Source of the DNA: Chitinimonas taiwanensis DSM 18899 | GTDB taxonomy: Bacteria > Pseudomonadota > Gammaproteobacteria > Burkholderiales > Chitinimonadaceae | NCBI RefSeq assembly: GCF_900119825.1 | Contig: NZ_FPKR01000001.1 | Span: 1 to 64,000 of the forward strand | Length of the DNA stretch: 64,000 bases | Direction: 5' to 3' | In this document: positions 32,540 to 42,585 of the stretch, in pieces | How positions within the stretch are numbered: position 1 is the first letter of the stretch | Layout: each line of letters starts with the position of its first letter | Program-made: the position numbers and the translations under genes | Notes under the pieces: generated by a model | Seen by the model: the letters and a program-made list of their open reading frames with translations, nothing else | The model's database searches: none | Told to the model about the DNA's origin: nothing

Positions 32540-34150
32540 TCAGATCGACTTTTCGAATTGCTTGACCAGGGCCTTGAGCGCCTTGGCGGTCTGCGACAGG
32601 CGCTCAGCCGAGGACGCCACATCGTGGGCCTCACGATTGTTCGCGTCGATGGTGCCCGCCATGCGCTCGATGGTATTCGCCACTTCCTCGGCGGCAGCCG
32701 ATTGTTGCCGCAGCGTGTCGGCAATCTGCCCGGTCATCGCCACGGTGCGCTCGGACGCCTTGGCCACCGCCTCCAGATCGCGACTGGTCGCCTCGATGGC
32801 GGCCGTGCCATTCGCCACCTCGCTGACCGCGTCATCCATGGTCATCAGCGTGGCCTGGGTCACCATCTGGATATTGGTCACGTTATTGCTGATGTCCTGG
32901 GTGGACTGCGTGGTGCGCTCAGCCAGCTTGCGCACCTCGTCGGCCACCACGGCGAAGCCGCGGCCCGACTCACCGGCGCGCGCCGCTTCGATCGCGGCAT
33001 TCAGGGCCAGCAGATTGGTCTGATCGGCGATTTCCTTGATAGTGCCGGTCATGCTGCCGATGCGGGCGACCGCCTGGTTCAGGTCATCCAGCGTGGAACG
33101 CGCCTCACCGACCACCTCAACGATGCGGCCGGTGGAGCTGCGGCTGGCCTGCATATTCGCTTCGCCCTCGCGTACGATCACCTTGGCCTGCTGCGCGCTC
33201 TCGGCGGTTTCCTGAGTAGCGCGGCTGATCTCGGTCACCGACACACTCATCTGCTCGGTGGCGGCACTCACCTGCATCGCCTGTTCCGACTGCATGCCGG
33301 TCTGCTTCGCCAGCGCTTCGGCCGATTGATCGAGATGCTGCGACTGATCAGCGATCTTGTGCGAGGTCGCCAGCACATCGGCAATCAACGCGCGCAGATG
33401 CACGGCCAGCGACTGCATGGACAGAATCATGTCGGAGAACTCGTCGGTCTTGTCCACCTTGAGCTGAAAACGGAAGTCACCTTCCTCGATACGCGCGATC
33501 GCGGTGCCCACTTTGCGCAGCGAGTTGGCGGCATTGCTGATCCACCAGCCACCGCCGATCAGGGCGGCCAGCGCCCCGAGCCCCGCCAGGCCCCAGATCA
33601 CGCCGGCGCCGGCATCCAGGCTGGCAGCGAGGCCAGTCGCCAGATTGATCAGCGCCAGGAAGATAAAGGCCAGCCAGGCGCGCTGACTGAACGACAGCTG
33701 CTGCAACACGGTGCCACGTACCGTCGCCGGGAAGCTCGCACGCTTCTCGCGCACTTCGCGATACAGTGCCTCGGCGCGCGCCACCTCGCTGCGATCAGGT
33801 GCATTGCGCACCGACATATAACCGACCACCTGGCCACGTTCGCGCAGAGGCGTCACATAGGCCTCGACCCAGTAGAAGTCGCCATTCTTGCAGCGGTTCT
33901 TGACCAAGCCACGCCAGGGCAGCCCATCCTTGACCGTCTGCCACAGGTCGGCGAACGCCTCCTGGGGCATGTCCGGGTGGCGCACCACATTGTGCGACTT
34001 GCCCAGCAATTCCTCATGGCTGAAGCCGCTGATCTCCACGAAGGCCGGATTGGCATAGGTAATCACGCCAGCCAGATCGGTATGGGTCACGATCGGTTCG
34101 GCAGGCTTGAGGAAACGCTCAAGCTGAGTGACGGGCAGATTGGTCTTCAT
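32540..34150 (-). CDS. Aer-like chemoreceptor with N-terminal PAS domain
   Basis: A 536-residue receptor related to the aerotaxis sensor Aer. The N-terminal PAS domain shows [29 protein letters not shown] and [19 protein letters not shown], as in PAS modules that bind FAD. A hydrophobic segment of about 45 residues ([14 protein letters not shown] and [17 protein letters not shown]) anchors it without a periplasmic domain. A HAMP-like region and signalling coiled coil follow, with [20 protein letters not shown] and [16 protein letters not shown]. It should report redox or energy state to CheA. It sits between proA and nadD, where it is not usually found. Confidence 0.9.
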   Translation of the reverse strand: MKTNLPVTQLERFLKPAEPIVTHTDLAGVITYANPAFVEISGFSHEELLGKSHNVVRHPDMPQEAFADLWQTVKDGLPWRGLVKNRCKNGDFYWVEAYVTPLRERGQVVGYMSVRNAPDRSEVARAEALYREVREKRASFPATVRGTVLQQLSFSQRAWLAFIFLALINLATGLAASLDAGAGVIWGLAGLGALAALIGGGWWISNAANSLRKVGTAIARIEEGDFRFQLKVDKTDEFSDMILSMQSLAVHLRALIADVLATSHKIADQSQHLDQSAEALAKQTGMQSEQAMQVSAATEQMSVSVTEISRATQETAESAQQAKVIVREGEANMQASRSSTGRIVEVVGEARSTLDDLNQAVARIGSMTGTIKEIADQTNLLALNAAIEAARAGESGRGFAVVADEVRKLAERTTQSTQDISNNVTNIQMVTQATLMTMDDAVSEVANGTAAIEATSRDLEAVAKASERTVAMTGQIADTLRQQSAAAEEVANTIERMAGTIDANNREAHDVASSAERLSQTAKALKALVKQFEKSI

Positions 34151-34243
34151 TTCTTCGTTTCTCTGAGAGATGGCAGGACAGGAAGGGCCGAACAGGACTC
34201 TTCAAGGTAGCCGAAAGCCTGCAGGGGCACAAACCGGCGGCAG

Positions 34244-34292
34244 AAATATAAACGCACGCCAGCGCGGCCGTTTTAGGCCGCTTGGCGTGCGT
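34244..34292 (-). terminator. Intrinsic terminator of proA
   Basis: On the minus strand a long hairpin (ACGCACGCCA pairing with TGGCGTGCGT, with an inner GGCC/GGCC stem) spans 34292-34252 and is followed by TTTATATTT. It lies about 40 bases after the proA stop. Confidence 0.85.
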
Positions 34293-34334
34293 GAAAACCG
34301 CGCCGCGCGAGGTAATGAAGTAAATTCTAATGCA

Positions 34335-35591
34335 CTAGGCGCGCACTTGCCCATCTCCCAGCACAATCCATTTCTGGCTAGTCAGCCCATCCAGCCCCAC
34401 CGGCCCGCGCGCATGGATCTTATCAGTGGAGATACCGATCTCGGCACCCAGGCCATACTCGAAGCCATCAGCGAAGCGGGTCGAGGCATTCACCATCACG
34501 CTGGCCGAGTCGACCTCGCGCAGGAAGCGGCGCGCCTTGCTGTAGTTCTCGCTCACGATGGCATCGGTGTGATGGCTGCCGTACTCATTGATATGGGCAA
34601 TCGCCGCATCCAGATCGTCCACCACGCGGATGGCCAGAATCGGCGCCAGGTATTCGGTGCGCCAGTCGTCCTCGCTGGCAGCCAACGCCGCCGGCACGAT
34701 ATCGCGCGTGCGAGGGCAGCCGCGCAACTCCACCCCCTTGGCGGCGTAAATGGCGGCCAAGGGCGGCAGGATCAGTTCGGCGACGTTCTCGTTCACCAGC
34801 AGGGTTTCCATCGTATTGCAGGTGCCATAACGGTGGGTCTTGGCGTTGTCGGCAATGCGCAGCGCCTTGTCCGGGTCGGCCTCGTCATCGATATACACAT
34901 GGCAGATGCCATCCAGATGCTTGATCACCGGCACACGCGCTTCGCGGCTGATACGCTCGATCAGCCCCTTGCCGCCACGCGGCACGATCACGTCCACATA
35001 CTCACTCATGGTGATTAGCTCACCGACCGCGGCACGGTCGGTGGTTTCCACCACCTGCACGGCCGCCTCAGGCAGGCCGGCGCTACGCAAGCCTTCCTTG
35101 ACCAGCGCGGCAATCGCCTGATTGCAACGCGACGCCTCGGAGCCACCACGCAGAATGGCGGCATTGCCCGACTTCAAACACAGGCCAGCCGCATCCGCAG
35201 TCACATTCGGGCGCGCCTCGTAGATGATGCCGATCACGCCCAGGGGCACGCGCATCTTGCCGACCTGAATGCCGCTCGGGCGATAAGCAAAGTCGCTCAT
35301 CTCGCCAACCGGGTCCGGCAGGCTGGCAATCTGACGCAGTCCCTCGGCCATGCTGGCCACGCCCTTGGGCGTCAGTGCCAAGCGGTCGAGCAGGGCAGCG
35401 TCGAGGCCGCCGGCGCGGGCGGCAGCGAGATCGGCCGCGTTGGCGGCCAGCAAAGCCTCGGCCTCGCGCTCAATGGCATCGGCAATCGCATTCAGCGCCG
35501 TGTTCTTGGCATTGGTGTCGGCACGGGCCATCAGGCGCGAAGCCTTGCGCGCGGCACGGCCGAGTTCATTCATGTATTGCTTGATATCCAT
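34335..35591 (-). CDS. proA: Gamma-glutamyl phosphate reductase (ProA)
   Basis: A 418-residue NADPH-dependent reductase that makes glutamate-5-semialdehyde in proline synthesis. [36 protein letters not shown] and [15 protein letters not shown] line the cofactor site, and [14 protein letters not shown] holds the catalytic Cys. [24 protein letters not shown] is the C-terminal signature. ATG 35591 has GGAG six bases upstream and gives [21 protein letters not shown] 35603 and the longer frame are less likely. proB is not adjacent. Confidence 0.95.
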   Translation of the reverse strand: MDIKQYMNELGRAARKASRLMARADTNAKNTALNAIADAIEREAEALLAANAADLAAARAGGLDAALLDRLALTPKGVASMAEGLRQIASLPDPVGEMSDFAYRPSGIQVGKMRVPLGVIGIIYEARPNVTADAAGLCLKSGNAAILRGGSEASRCNQAIAALVKEGLRSAGLPEAAVQVVETTDRAAVGELITMSEYVDVIVPRGGKGLIERISREARVPVIKHLDGICHVYIDDEADPDKALRIADNAKTHRYGTCNTMETLLVNENVAELILPPLAAIYAAKGVELRGCPRTRDIVPAALAASEDDWRTEYLAPILAIRVVDDLDAAIAHINEYGSHHTDAIVSENYSKARRFLREVDSASVMVNASTRFADGFEYGLGAEIGISTDKIHARGPVGLDGLTSQKWIVLGDGQVRA

Positions 35592-35646
35592 CTGCGGCTC
35601 CATCCAGTCAGGCTCTGCAAACGATTCTGCCAGATTCGCCCCGCCC

Positions 35647-35675
35647 TTGTCGGACCGAATCGGCACGTTTATATT
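35647..35675 (+). promoter_or_regulatory. Sigma-70 promoter of tRNA-Ala
   Basis: TTGTCG (35647-35652) and TATATT (35670-35675) are separated by 17 bases. Transcription would start near 35682, a few bases before the tRNA at 35687. Confidence 0.75.
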
Positions 35676-35686
35676 CGCCTGCGATT

Positions 35687-35759
<73 letters not shown>

Positions 35760-35805
35760 CATTCCCGATTCGCGCTGCAGCCGCAGCGCTTGCCGCGCAC
35801 TGCGA

Positions 35806-37215
35806 TCAGCGCGCAGCCGATACGCCATCCGGCACCGTGGGCGCCGTCTGCTCATCCAGATCGAACCACAGGCTGGCGATCAGCCCCGGCTGTGCATCAT
35901 CAAGCTGCAAGCGCCCGTGATGGGCTTCGCTGATCGCGCGCACCAGACTCAGCCCCAGGCCGCTGCCTGCGGTGCTGCGACTTTCGTCCAGACGCACGAA
36001 GGGCTGCAGCACCCGTTCGCGGTCAGCGGCAGCAATACCGACACCATGGTCCCGTACGCTCAGATGGGCAGCCTGTAGGCTGACTTCGATATCGCCCCCG
36101 CCATGCCGGAGCGCGTTTTCCAGCAGATTGGCCACCGCCTGGAACAGCAGATCGCGGTCCACGCTGCGCCGGCAGCTGGTGCCGGTAAAGCGGATCTGCC
36201 GCCCTGCCGCCTCGGCCATCGGCTCGTATAGCGCAACGGCATCGCCGATCAGCTCAACCATATCCACCGTCTCCAGGTGCAGCGGATAGGCGCCCGCTTC
36301 CAGTCGCCCCAGGCGCAGCACGGCCTGGAAGATGCGCAGGATCTGATCGATATCGGCGGTCAGCCCCTCCAGGCGTTGGCGGGTTTCCGGGTTGTCGGTC
36401 GTTTCAGCCAGCACTTCCAGCTCATTGCGCAGACGGCTGATCGGGTGACGCAAGTCGTGGGCAATCGCGCTGGAAGTCGAGCGCGCGTGCTGCATCAGCG
36501 CTTCGACCTGATCGAGCATCAGATTCAGCTGGCCGATCAGCGCTTCGATTTCATCGCGGCGCCGGCCTTGCGGAATGCGCTCGTCCAGATGACCGCGGCG
36601 GATGCGCTCGGCAGTCGCGGTAATACGGCCCAAACGCCGCCTTTGCAAGCGGGTGAATGCCCAACCGCCCGCCACCGAGGCAAATAGGAAAGTCGTGACC
36701 AGCACCGCGTAGTTGCGCCACAGATGCCGACCGACGTTCTCGAACACCGCGCGCCGCCCCACCAAGAGGCGCTGGTCGGCATACAGCAGAAACACCACCG
36801 CCACCACGGTGTCGCCGCTGATCGGGTCGATGAATTGCAGCGAACTCTCATCCTCGGCGCTGACGGCGGAAGGCCAGGCCGGCAGATTACCGGCCAGCTT
36901 CTTGCCCTTGGCATCGGTCAGCAGATAGACCGCGACCGGCTCATTGCCGCTCGAATCAACATTGGCATTCGCACGTGCCGTCACCACCTCGGTCAGCGCC
37001 TTACGGCCCTGCAGCTGGTAGATGGTTTCCAGCAGGGTGGTTTCTTCACGTAGCGCCGCCTGGAACTCGGCAATCATCACGCCCTGGGTTTCGCGGTAGC
37101 TGATCAGGGCAAACACCGTCACCCCACCCAAGGCGAGGGCGGACAGGCCAATGATGAACCAGGTGTAATAGCTGATGCGCATGGCGCGCACACGTGCGGG
37201 TTTACTGTTCGGCAT
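35806..37215 (-). CDS. Membrane sensor histidine kinase (OmpR-type partner)
   Basis: A sensor kinase of about 469 residues. [21 protein letters not shown] is the first membrane helix, a periplasmic domain of about 140 residues follows, and [20 protein letters not shown] is the second. HAMP, then [20 protein letters not shown] with the phosphorylated His, [10 protein letters not shown] (N box), DHGVGI (G1) and [12 protein letters not shown] (G2) complete it. The ATG at 37215 overlaps the regulator stop by 14 bases; ATG 37182 (MRISYYTWF) is an alternative. It is the last gene of a DUF6491-regulator-kinase unit. The stimulus is unknown. Confidence 0.88.
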   Translation of the reverse strand: MPNSKPARVRAMRISYYTWFIIGLSALALGGVTVFALISYRETQGVMIAEFQAALREETTLLETIYQLQGRKALTEVVTARANANVDSSGNEPVAVYLLTDAKGKKLAGNLPAWPSAVSAEDESSLQFIDPISGDTVVAVVFLLYADQRLLVGRRAVFENVGRHLWRNYAVLVTTFLFASVAGGWAFTRLQRRRLGRITATAERIRRGHLDERIPQGRRRDEIEALIGQLNLMLDQVEALMQHARSTSSAIAHDLRHPISRLRNELEVLAETTDNPETRQRLEGLTADIDQILRIFQAVLRLGRLEAGAYPLHLETVDMVELIGDAVALYEPMAEAAGRQIRFTGTSCRRSVDRDLLFQAVANLLENALRHGGGDIEVSLQAAHLSVRDHGVGIAAADRERVLQPFVRLDESRSTAGSGLGLSLVRAISEAHHGRLQLDDAQPGLIASLWFDLDEQTAPTVPDGVSAAR

Positions 37216-37888
37216 TGCCAAGCCGGTAGCCGGCACCACGCACGGTCTGCAGCAGGCTGAGCATATCGGGCAGATCGATCTTGGCGCGCAGCTTGCTCAT
37301 ATGCACATCGATCACATTGGTGCCCGGGTCGAAATGGTAGTCCCACACCGCTTCCAGCAACATGGTGCGGGTCACCACCTGGCCGGCGTGCCGCATCAGA
37401 TATTCCAGCAGCTGGTACTCGCGCGGCTGCAGCTCAACCGGCTGGCCGGCGCGCCGCACAGTGCGGCTCAGGCGGTTGAGTTCCAGATCGGCCACGCGCA
37501 GCAGGTGCGGATCGGCTTCGGCCTGGCTGCCACCGCGCCGGGTCACGGCATCCAGGCGGGCCAGCAGTTCAATGGTGGAAAACGGTTTGACCAGGTAATC
37601 GTCGCCGCCGGCACGCAGGCCATCGACACGGTCATCGATCTCACCCAAGGCGGACAGGATGACCACCGGAATACGGATCTCCGAGGCACGCAGTGTGCGC
37701 AAGATGGTCAGGCCATCCACCTTGGGCAGCATGCGATCCAGAATGATCGCGTCATAGGGTTCGGTTGTGGCCAGGAATAGGCCTTCCTTGCCATCGGGCG
37801 CATGATCGGTGGCATGGCCGGCTTCACGCAGCGCTTTCAGGATAAACGCCGCGGTATCCAGCTGGTCTTCGATCAGCAAGAGGCGCAT
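37202..37888 (-). CDS. OmpR-family response regulator
   Basis: A 228-residue two-domain regulator. The receiver has the acidic pair in LLIEDQLD, phospho-acceptor Asp in AIILDRMLPKVDG, VILSAL and the DDYLVKPFSTIELLARL switch Lys. The C-terminal winged helix ends TNVIDVHMSKLRAKIDLPDMLSLLQTVRGAGYRLG, typical of OmpR/PhoB DNA-binding domains. It overlaps the kinase gene and starts three bases after the DUF6491-like gene stop, so the three are one transcript. Targets are unknown. Confidence 0.92.
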   Translation of the reverse strand: MRLLLIEDQLDTAAFILKALREAGHATDHAPDGKEGLFLATTEPYDAIILDRMLPKVDGLTILRTLRASEIRIPVVILSALGEIDDRVDGLRAGGDDYLVKPFSTIELLARLDAVTRRGGSQAEADPHLLRVADLELNRLSRTVRRAGQPVELQPREYQLLEYLMRHAGQVVTRTMLLEAVWDYHFDPGTNVIDVHMSKLRAKIDLPDMLSLLQTVRGAGYRLGNAEQ

Positions 37889-37891
37889 GAC

Positions 37892-38398
37892 TCAAGCGCT
37901 TCCATTCGCCGCCGGAGGCGGCACGGGCGTTTCCGGGGTATCAGGCCAGGGCAGCAGCTCGGCCACATAGCCCTTGCGCGCCTTGCTGTAGCGTTTCTTC
38001 AGCTTCTCGTCCGGTAGGGTCAGCGCCAGGATGGTGCAACGCTTGTCGTCCAGCTGCACCCGGTCCTTGCCAATCTTGATATGGCGGCGGTCGGTGGTCA
38101 CGCTGATCGCGCGCGCGCGTTTCAGGCCATCGCAGCCGTAGGAAAGCGACAGCTGCCAGACCTCTTCCTTGCCAGTCCATAGCAGTAGGTTCTGGTCGTC
38201 TAGCGGCTGCCAGCCGAACAGCTTGGCCACGCGAATCTGCTGGCGGCTGCTGGCGCTGGGCGGCGTCTGCGGCTCATCCGCAACCTGGGCGAGGCTCGGG
38301 GTGGCGCTTGCCAGCAAGGCCAGACTGGCAGAAACAGCCAATAGCAAAGACGTGGCACGGGGCACGCGTGCTCTCCTAGGCGGCGTCGGGGTATTCAT
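37892..38398 (-). CDS. Secreted DUF6491-like protein
   Basis: A 168-residue exported protein. MNTPTPPRRARVPRA then SLLLAVSASLALLASATPSLA is a signal peptide. The mature part reads IRVAKLFGWQPLDDQNLLLWTG, YGCDGLKRARAISVTT and DDKRCTILALTLPDEKLKKRY, which resembles the small DUF6491 family with its two Cys; the match is by eye. ATG 38398 is chosen because it gives a clean signal; ATG 38422 is possible, and neither has a good ribosome site. It is first in an operon with the response regulator and kinase and may be a periplasmic accessory to them. A strong terminator lies 128 bases upstream in its leader. Confidence 0.65.
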   Translation of the reverse strand: MNTPTPPRRARVPRATSLLLAVSASLALLASATPSLAQVADEPQTPPSASSRQQIRVAKLFGWQPLDDQNLLLWTGKEEVWQLSLSYGCDGLKRARAISVTTDRRHIKIGKDRVQLDDKRCTILALTLPDEKLKKRYSKARKGYVAELLPWPDTPETPVPPPAANGSA

Positions 38399-38749
38399 TG
38401 GCGTATTTTGCACGAGCGGCATGCGAGGCGGGAGACGGATAAGTGGCGGCGGCAAGAAAGCGCGCACGCTGGCAACACAAGGGGGCTGGATATTACTCGA
38501 CATCCGGCCGGGTAGAACAACAGGCAAAAAAATGGGGGGCTGGCTCCCCAACCCCCGAATGCTCGTTGCTACGGGGTGAATAGTAGGGCCCGGCGGCTTG
38601 CCCGCCCATGAAGGAAAAATTAAGAGAAATTAATGTTGGCCGCACAGCTTGCGCCGTGCATGTGCCGTCAAGCGTTGCCAACCGCAGTTGCACGGCCTGG
38701 CCAGCCAAGGTACATAAGGTTTCTTCATCGGCCGGCCAAGGTATTGCAC
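38399..38749. other. Intergenic leader region between the DUF6491-like and antiporter genes
   Basis: This 351-base region divides two divergent genes. I see no good protein-coding frame; a short minus-strand ATG frame at 38609 has a pyrimidine-rich stretch where a ribosome site should be. It contains a strong minus-strand terminator (38526-38556), a hairpin GGCGG/CCGCC at 38592-38606 and an AT-rich block at 38612-38636. It most likely holds promoters for both flanking genes plus a small RNA or attenuator on the minus strand. Confidence 0.55.
38526..38556 (-). terminator. Strong intrinsic terminator in the leader of the DUF6491-like operon
   Basis: On the minus strand GGGGGTTGG (38556-38548), tetraloop GGAG and CCAGCCCCC (38543-38535) form a 9-bp stem followed by CATTTTTTT. 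It stands 128 bases before the DUF6491-like start, and no gene on this strand ends here. Confidence 0.82.
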
Positions 38750-40012
38750 GTGAATCCCAGCACCTTACAGATCATCGGCGCCGCACTGTTTGCGATTGCG
38801 CTGCTGCATACGTTTTCGACCAAGTTCTTCGAGCAGCAGGCGCAGCGCCGTCCCAATCATGCCGGCCTGTGGCATCTGCTTGGCGAAGTCGAGGTAGTGT
38901 TCGGCTTCTGGGCCATGGTGCTCATGCTGTGCATGTTCGCCCTACAGGGCAAGGCAGCCGCCACCCACTATATCGATACGCGCAACTTCACCGAGCCGAT
39001 GTTCGTCTTCGCCATCATGGTGATTGCCGGCACACGGCCGGTACTGCAGTGTGCGACCTTTTGCGTGCAAGCGGTGGCGCGCTTCATTCCCTTGCCGGGC
39101 AAGCTCGCGCATTACTTCGTGGTATTGGCCCTGGTGCCGCTGCTCGGCTCCTTTATCACCGAACCGGCGGCGATGACCCTGGCCGCGCTGATGCTGCGCG
39201 ATCGCTACCTTGGGCAGGCGGTATCGACCAAGTTCAAATACGTGACCCTGGGTGTGCTGTTCGTGAACATCTCCATCGGCGGCACGCTGACCCCCTTCGC
39301 CGCCCCGCCGGTGCTGATGGTGGCCAGCAAATGGAACTGGGATATCTGGTTCATGATCTCCACCTTCGGCTGGAAAGCCGGCCTCGCGGTCGTGTTCAAC
39401 GCACTGTCAGCCACCTTGCTATTCCGCCGCGAGCTGGCCGGCCTGCCCGTCGCCACTGCTACCGATGCTGCCGCCAGCCGGGTTCCAGCCGTGCTGATCC
39501 TGATCCACCTGCTGTTTATGCTCGGCGTGGTGGTCTTCGCCCACCATCCGGCCATCTTCATGTCGCTGCTGCTGTTCTTCCTGGGTGTTGCCCATGCTTA
39601 CGAGCGCTACCAGGACAGGCTGATCCTGCGCGAAGGCCTGCTGGTGGCCTTCTTCCTGGCTGGCCTCGTGGTCTTGGGCGGCCAGCAGCAATGGTGGCTG
39701 CAGCCGCTGCTGATGGGTATGAGTACCGATGCGGTCTATTTTGGTGCCACCGTGCTGACAGCGATCACCGACAATGCCGCGCTCACCTATCTGGGTTCGC
39801 TGGTGGAGGGCCTGACGCCGGAATTCCAGTACGCGCTGGTGTCCGGTGCAGTCACCGGCGGCGGGTTGACGATTATTGCCAATGCCCCCAATCCAGCCGG
39901 GGCCGCCATCTTGCGCGACAAGTTCGAGGATGGCGCCGTGCACCCACTCGGTCTGCTGATCGCCGCCCTACCGCCCACGGTGGTGGCGGTGCTGGCCTTC
40001 CGTCTGCTGTAA
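38750..40012 (+). CDS. Putative Na+/H+ antiporter family membrane protein
   Basis: A 420-residue membrane protein with about 11-12 hydrophobic helices of the putative Na+/H+ antiporter family (PF07399 type). PLLGSFITEPAAMTLAALML, NISIGGTLTPFAAPPVLMVA and VLTAITDNAALTYLGSLVEG are the conserved membrane-embedded loops with acidic and polar residues; GAVTGGGLTIIANAPNPAG follows. The fold resembles arsenite/citrate (IT superfamily) carriers. GTG 38750 is used, with AAGG upstream; the ATG at 38633 adds 39 unrelated residues. The transported ion is inferred from the family name, not shown. Confidence 0.8.
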   Translation: MNPSTLQIIGAALFAIALLHTFSTKFFEQQAQRRPNHAGLWHLLGEVEVVFGFWAMVLMLCMFALQGKAAATHYIDTRNFTEPMFVFAIMVIAGTRPVLQCATFCVQAVARFIPLPGKLAHYFVVLALVPLLGSFITEPAAMTLAALMLRDRYLGQAVSTKFKYVTLGVLFVNISIGGTLTPFAAPPVLMVASKWNWDIWFMISTFGWKAGLAVVFNALSATLLFRRELAGLPVATATDAAASRVPAVLILIHLLFMLGVVVFAHHPAIFMSLLLFFLGVAHAYERYQDRLILREGLLVAFFLAGLVVLGGQQQWWLQPLLMGMSTDAVYFGATVLTAITDNAALTYLGSLVEGLTPEFQYALVSGAVTGGGLTIIANAPNPAGAAILRDKFEDGAVHPLGLLIAALPPTVVAVLAFRLL

Positions 40013-40027
40013 GCCAGTACGGCATGA

Positions 40028-41101
40028 CTAAAGTAGGGCGACTGACTTGATCTGCGCCCATACCGGCATGCCTGGCTGCAGCTGCAGCGTGGCGCAGGAA
40101 TAGCGGGTGATGCGCGCCAAGAGCTGGCTAGCACCGAGCGTGAGCTGCACCAGCACATGGGCGGGATGATTGGCCGGGCGTATCGCCTGCACCACGGCGG
40201 GCAGGCGATTCAGGATGCTGACTGCTGCATCAGCTTGCAGGGCCAGGCTCACATCACGCGCCAGAATGCGTACACGGCGCCGCCTCGTGCTTGTGGGCGA
40301 TCCGGCCGGCACCAGCAGCTGGCCGCCGGCAAAGCCCAGCCGCAGCAGCTGGTATTCGGCCAACTCTTCCTGCAGCTCGGTCTCCAGCACCACGCCCAGC
40401 TCCTCATCCAGCCAAGCGGGCAGATCGGTACGCGACAGCACCTCGGACAGCCCACCCTGCGCCAGCAGCTTGCCCTCGGCCAACAGCAGCAAGTGGTCGG
40501 CCAGGCGGCTGACCTCGTCCAGCGCATGGGTGATGTAGACCAGGGGCAGGGTTAGTTCCTGCTGCAGGCGGCTGAGCAGGGGCAAGATTTCCTGCTTGCG
40601 CACCAGATCGAGTGCCGCCAGCGGCTCGTCCAGCAGGAGCAGCTCGGGCGAGGTCAGTAGCGCGCGGCCTATCGCCACGCGTTGACGCTCGCCGCCCGAC
40701 AGCGTGCTGCTGCGCCGCGCCAGCAGCGGCCCGAGGTCCAGCAGATCCACGATCTGATCCCAGGCCAGACGCCGTGCCGCTGCCGGCGTGCGCTGGTAGC
40801 CGAAAGCCAGATTGGCGCGCACATCCAGATGCGGGAAGAGGCGGGCATCCTGGAACACCATGCCGATGCTGCGCTGATGGGCAGGCAGACACCGACCCTG
40901 GGCGCTATCCAGCCAGCACTGCGTACCAAACTGCAGGCGGCCACGCACGCCCTGCTCCAGGCCGGCCAAGCAGCGCAATAGCGTGCTCTTGCCAGCGCCG
41001 GACGGACCGAACAACACGCTCACGCCCTGTGCCGGCAAGCTGAAGTGCGCATCGAGCTGAAAGCCCGGCAGGGCGAGCTGGATATCGGCCTGCAAGCTCA
41101 T
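40028..41101 (-). CDS. modC: Molybdate ABC transporter ATP-binding protein ModC
   Basis: A 357-residue ATPase that powers molybdate import. [22 protein letters not shown] is Walker [21 protein letters not shown] the signature and [12 protein letters not shown] Walker B. From about residue 235 a regulatory tail follows, with [14 protein letters not shown] typical of ModC and a Mop/TOBE domain near the end ([20 protein letters not shown]) that can bind oxyanion. ATG 41101 overlaps the modB stop as ATGA. Last of modA-modB-modC. Confidence 0.93.
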   Translation of the reverse strand: MSLQADIQLALPGFQLDAHFSLPAQGVSVLFGPSGAGKSTLLRCLAGLEQGVRGRLQFGTQCWLDSAQGRCLPAHQRSIGMVFQDARLFPHLDVRANLAFGYQRTPAAARRLAWDQIVDLLDLGPLLARRSSTLSGGERQRVAIGRALLTSPELLLLDEPLAALDLVRKQEILPLLSRLQQELTLPLVYITHALDEVSRLADHLLLLAEGKLLAQGGLSEVLSRTDLPAWLDEELGVVLETELQEELAEYQLLRLGFAGGQLLVPAGSPTSTRRRRVRILARDVSLALQADAAVSILNRLPAVVQAIRPANHPAHVLVQLTLGASQLLARITRYSCATLQLQPGMPVWAQIKSVALL

Positions 41102-41775
41102 GCAGCACTCCTGCGCCGGTTCAACAGCTGCACCGCCAGCAGCACCAGGAAGCTGAACAGCAGCAGGCCGCCTGCCAGCCAATGCGCTTGTGCATATTCG
41201 AGCGCCTCGACCCGGTCATAAAGCTGTACCGAGATCAGCCGGGTCTCATGCGGGATATTGCCGCCTATCATCAGCACCACCCCGAATTCACCCACGGTAT
41301 GGGCAAAGCTCATCACCGCCGCGGTGAGCAGACCGGGCCGGGCCAGCGGCAAGACCACGCTGAAGAAGGTATCGCGCGGCGAGGCACGCAAGGTAGCCGC
41401 CGCCTCCAAGGGCCCTGCGCCAATGGCCTGAAAGGCCTGTTGCAGCGGCTGCACGGCAAAGGGCAGCGAGTAGATCAGGGAGGCGAGCAGCAGGCCGCCA
41501 AAGGTGAAGGGCAGCAGGCCCAAGCCCAGCGCCTGAGTCAGCTGGCCGATCGGCCCCTGGCTGCCCAGTGCCAGCAATAGATAGAAGCCGAGCACCGTAG
41601 GCGGCAGCACCAGCGGCAGGGTGACCACCGCAGCGATCAGCTTGCTGGCCAGGCTCTGGCTGCGCGCCAGCCACCAGGCCAACGGCGTGGCCAAGATCAG
41701 CAAGATCACCGTCGTCAAGGCGGCCAGTTTGGCGGTCAGCCAGATGGCCGCCCAATCGTCGCCGCTCAGCAGCAT
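41098..41775 (-). CDS. modB: Molybdate ABC transporter permease ModB
   Basis: A 225-residue inner-membrane permease with five to six helices. [19 protein letters not shown] is the conserved periplasmic loop region of ModB, and [29 protein letters not shown] is the EAA loop that contacts Mod[20 protein letters not shown] is the C-terminal signature. It begins nine bases after the modA stop and overlaps modC. Confidence 0.94.
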   Translation of the reverse strand: MLLSGDDWAAIWLTAKLAALTTVILLILATPLAWWLARSQSLASKLIAAVVTLPLVLPPTVLGFYLLLALGSQGPIGQLTQALGLGLLPFTFGGLLLASLIYSLPFAVQPLQQAFQAIGAGPLEAAATLRASPRDTFFSVVLPLARPGLLTAAVMSFAHTVGEFGVVLMIGGNIPHETRLISVQLYDRVEALEYAQAHWLAGGLLLFSFLVLLAVQLLNRRRSAA

Positions 41776-41784
41776 GGCGCTGGC

Positions 41785-42525
41785 CTAGTTGGCATAGCCG
41801 AAGCCGCGGATCTGCGCCTGTACCGGCACGCTGCGCAGATAGGCGAGCAGGGCCCGGGCCGCCGGCTTGTCGCGCCCTGGCAGCAGCAGGACTGCATCCT
41901 GGCGGATCGGTTGATGCAGCCTGGCCGGCACGCGCCACAAAGAGCCGGCAGTGGCTTGGCTATCGGCTTGCACCTGGGATAGCGCCACGAAGCCGAGTTC
42001 CGCCGCGCCGCTGGCCACGAATTGGTAGGTATGGGCGATGTTCTCGCCACTCACCAGCTTGCCGGCCAGGCTATCGGCTAGGCCAAGCGACTGCAGAGTC
42101 TCCTGGGCGGCGCGCCCATAGGGGGCGAGCTTGGGATTGGCGATGGCTAGGTGGCGGAAGGCATTGCCCTTCAGCACCGCACCCTGTGCATCGACTAGGC
42201 CGGGCTTGGTGCTCCACAGCACCAATTGACCGATCGCATAGGTGAAGCGGCTGCCGGGCACCGCCAGTTGTTCGTTCTCCAGGCGCAGGGGGATTTCGTC
42301 GTCGGCCGACAGCAGCACATCGAACGGCGCGCCATTGCGGATCTGCGCATAGAACTTGCCGCTGGAACCGCTGGACAGCAGCAGCTGATGGCCACTCTGC
42401 TGCTGGAAACGCGCCGCCAGCTGCTGCATGGGTGCGTGGAAATTGGCGGCCACCGCCACATTGACGGTATCAGCCTGCGCGGCAAGCGCGGTGCTGAGCA
42501 GCAGAAAAGGTAGTAGGCGTAACAC
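41785..42525 (-). CDS. modA: Molybdate-binding periplasmic protein ModA
   Basis: A 246-residue periplasmic binding protein. GTG 42525 with GGAG six bases upstream gives MLRLLPFLLLSTALAAQA, a clean signal peptide; the ATG at 42558 would add 11 residues before it. Mature VNVAVAANFHAPMQQLAARF, LLSSGSSGKFYAQIRNGAPFDVLLSAD and VASGAAELGFVALSQV line the oxyanion site with Ser residues. GFGYAN at the end is the usual ModA C-terminus. Followed at once by modB and modC. No modE regulator is in the window. Confidence 0.92.
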   Translation of the reverse strand: MLRLLPFLLLSTALAAQADTVNVAVAANFHAPMQQLAARFQQQSGHQLLLSSGSSGKFYAQIRNGAPFDVLLSADDEIPLRLENEQLAVPGSRFTYAIGQLVLWSTKPGLVDAQGAVLKGNAFRHLAIANPKLAPYGRAAQETLQSLGLADSLAGKLVSGENIAHTYQFVASGAAELGFVALSQVQADSQATAGSLWRVPARLHQPIRQDAVLLLPGRDKPAARALLAYLRSVPVQAQIRGFGYAN

Positions 42526-42585
42526 GATGAACTCCGCAGCAGGGGACAGCGCCAGCATGGCCTGTCTGCCCGAATTAGCGCAAAT

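Noticed and set aside
32492-34210. A 572-codon plus-strand frame opposite the Aer-like receptor and nadD start
   Set aside because: Shadow frame; product is His/Gly/Leu-rich without any domain.
38493-38609. Short minus-strand reading frame in the antiporter/DUF6491 spacer
   Set aside because: No ribosome site before the ATG, and the frame runs through a strong terminator; more likely non-coding RNA.
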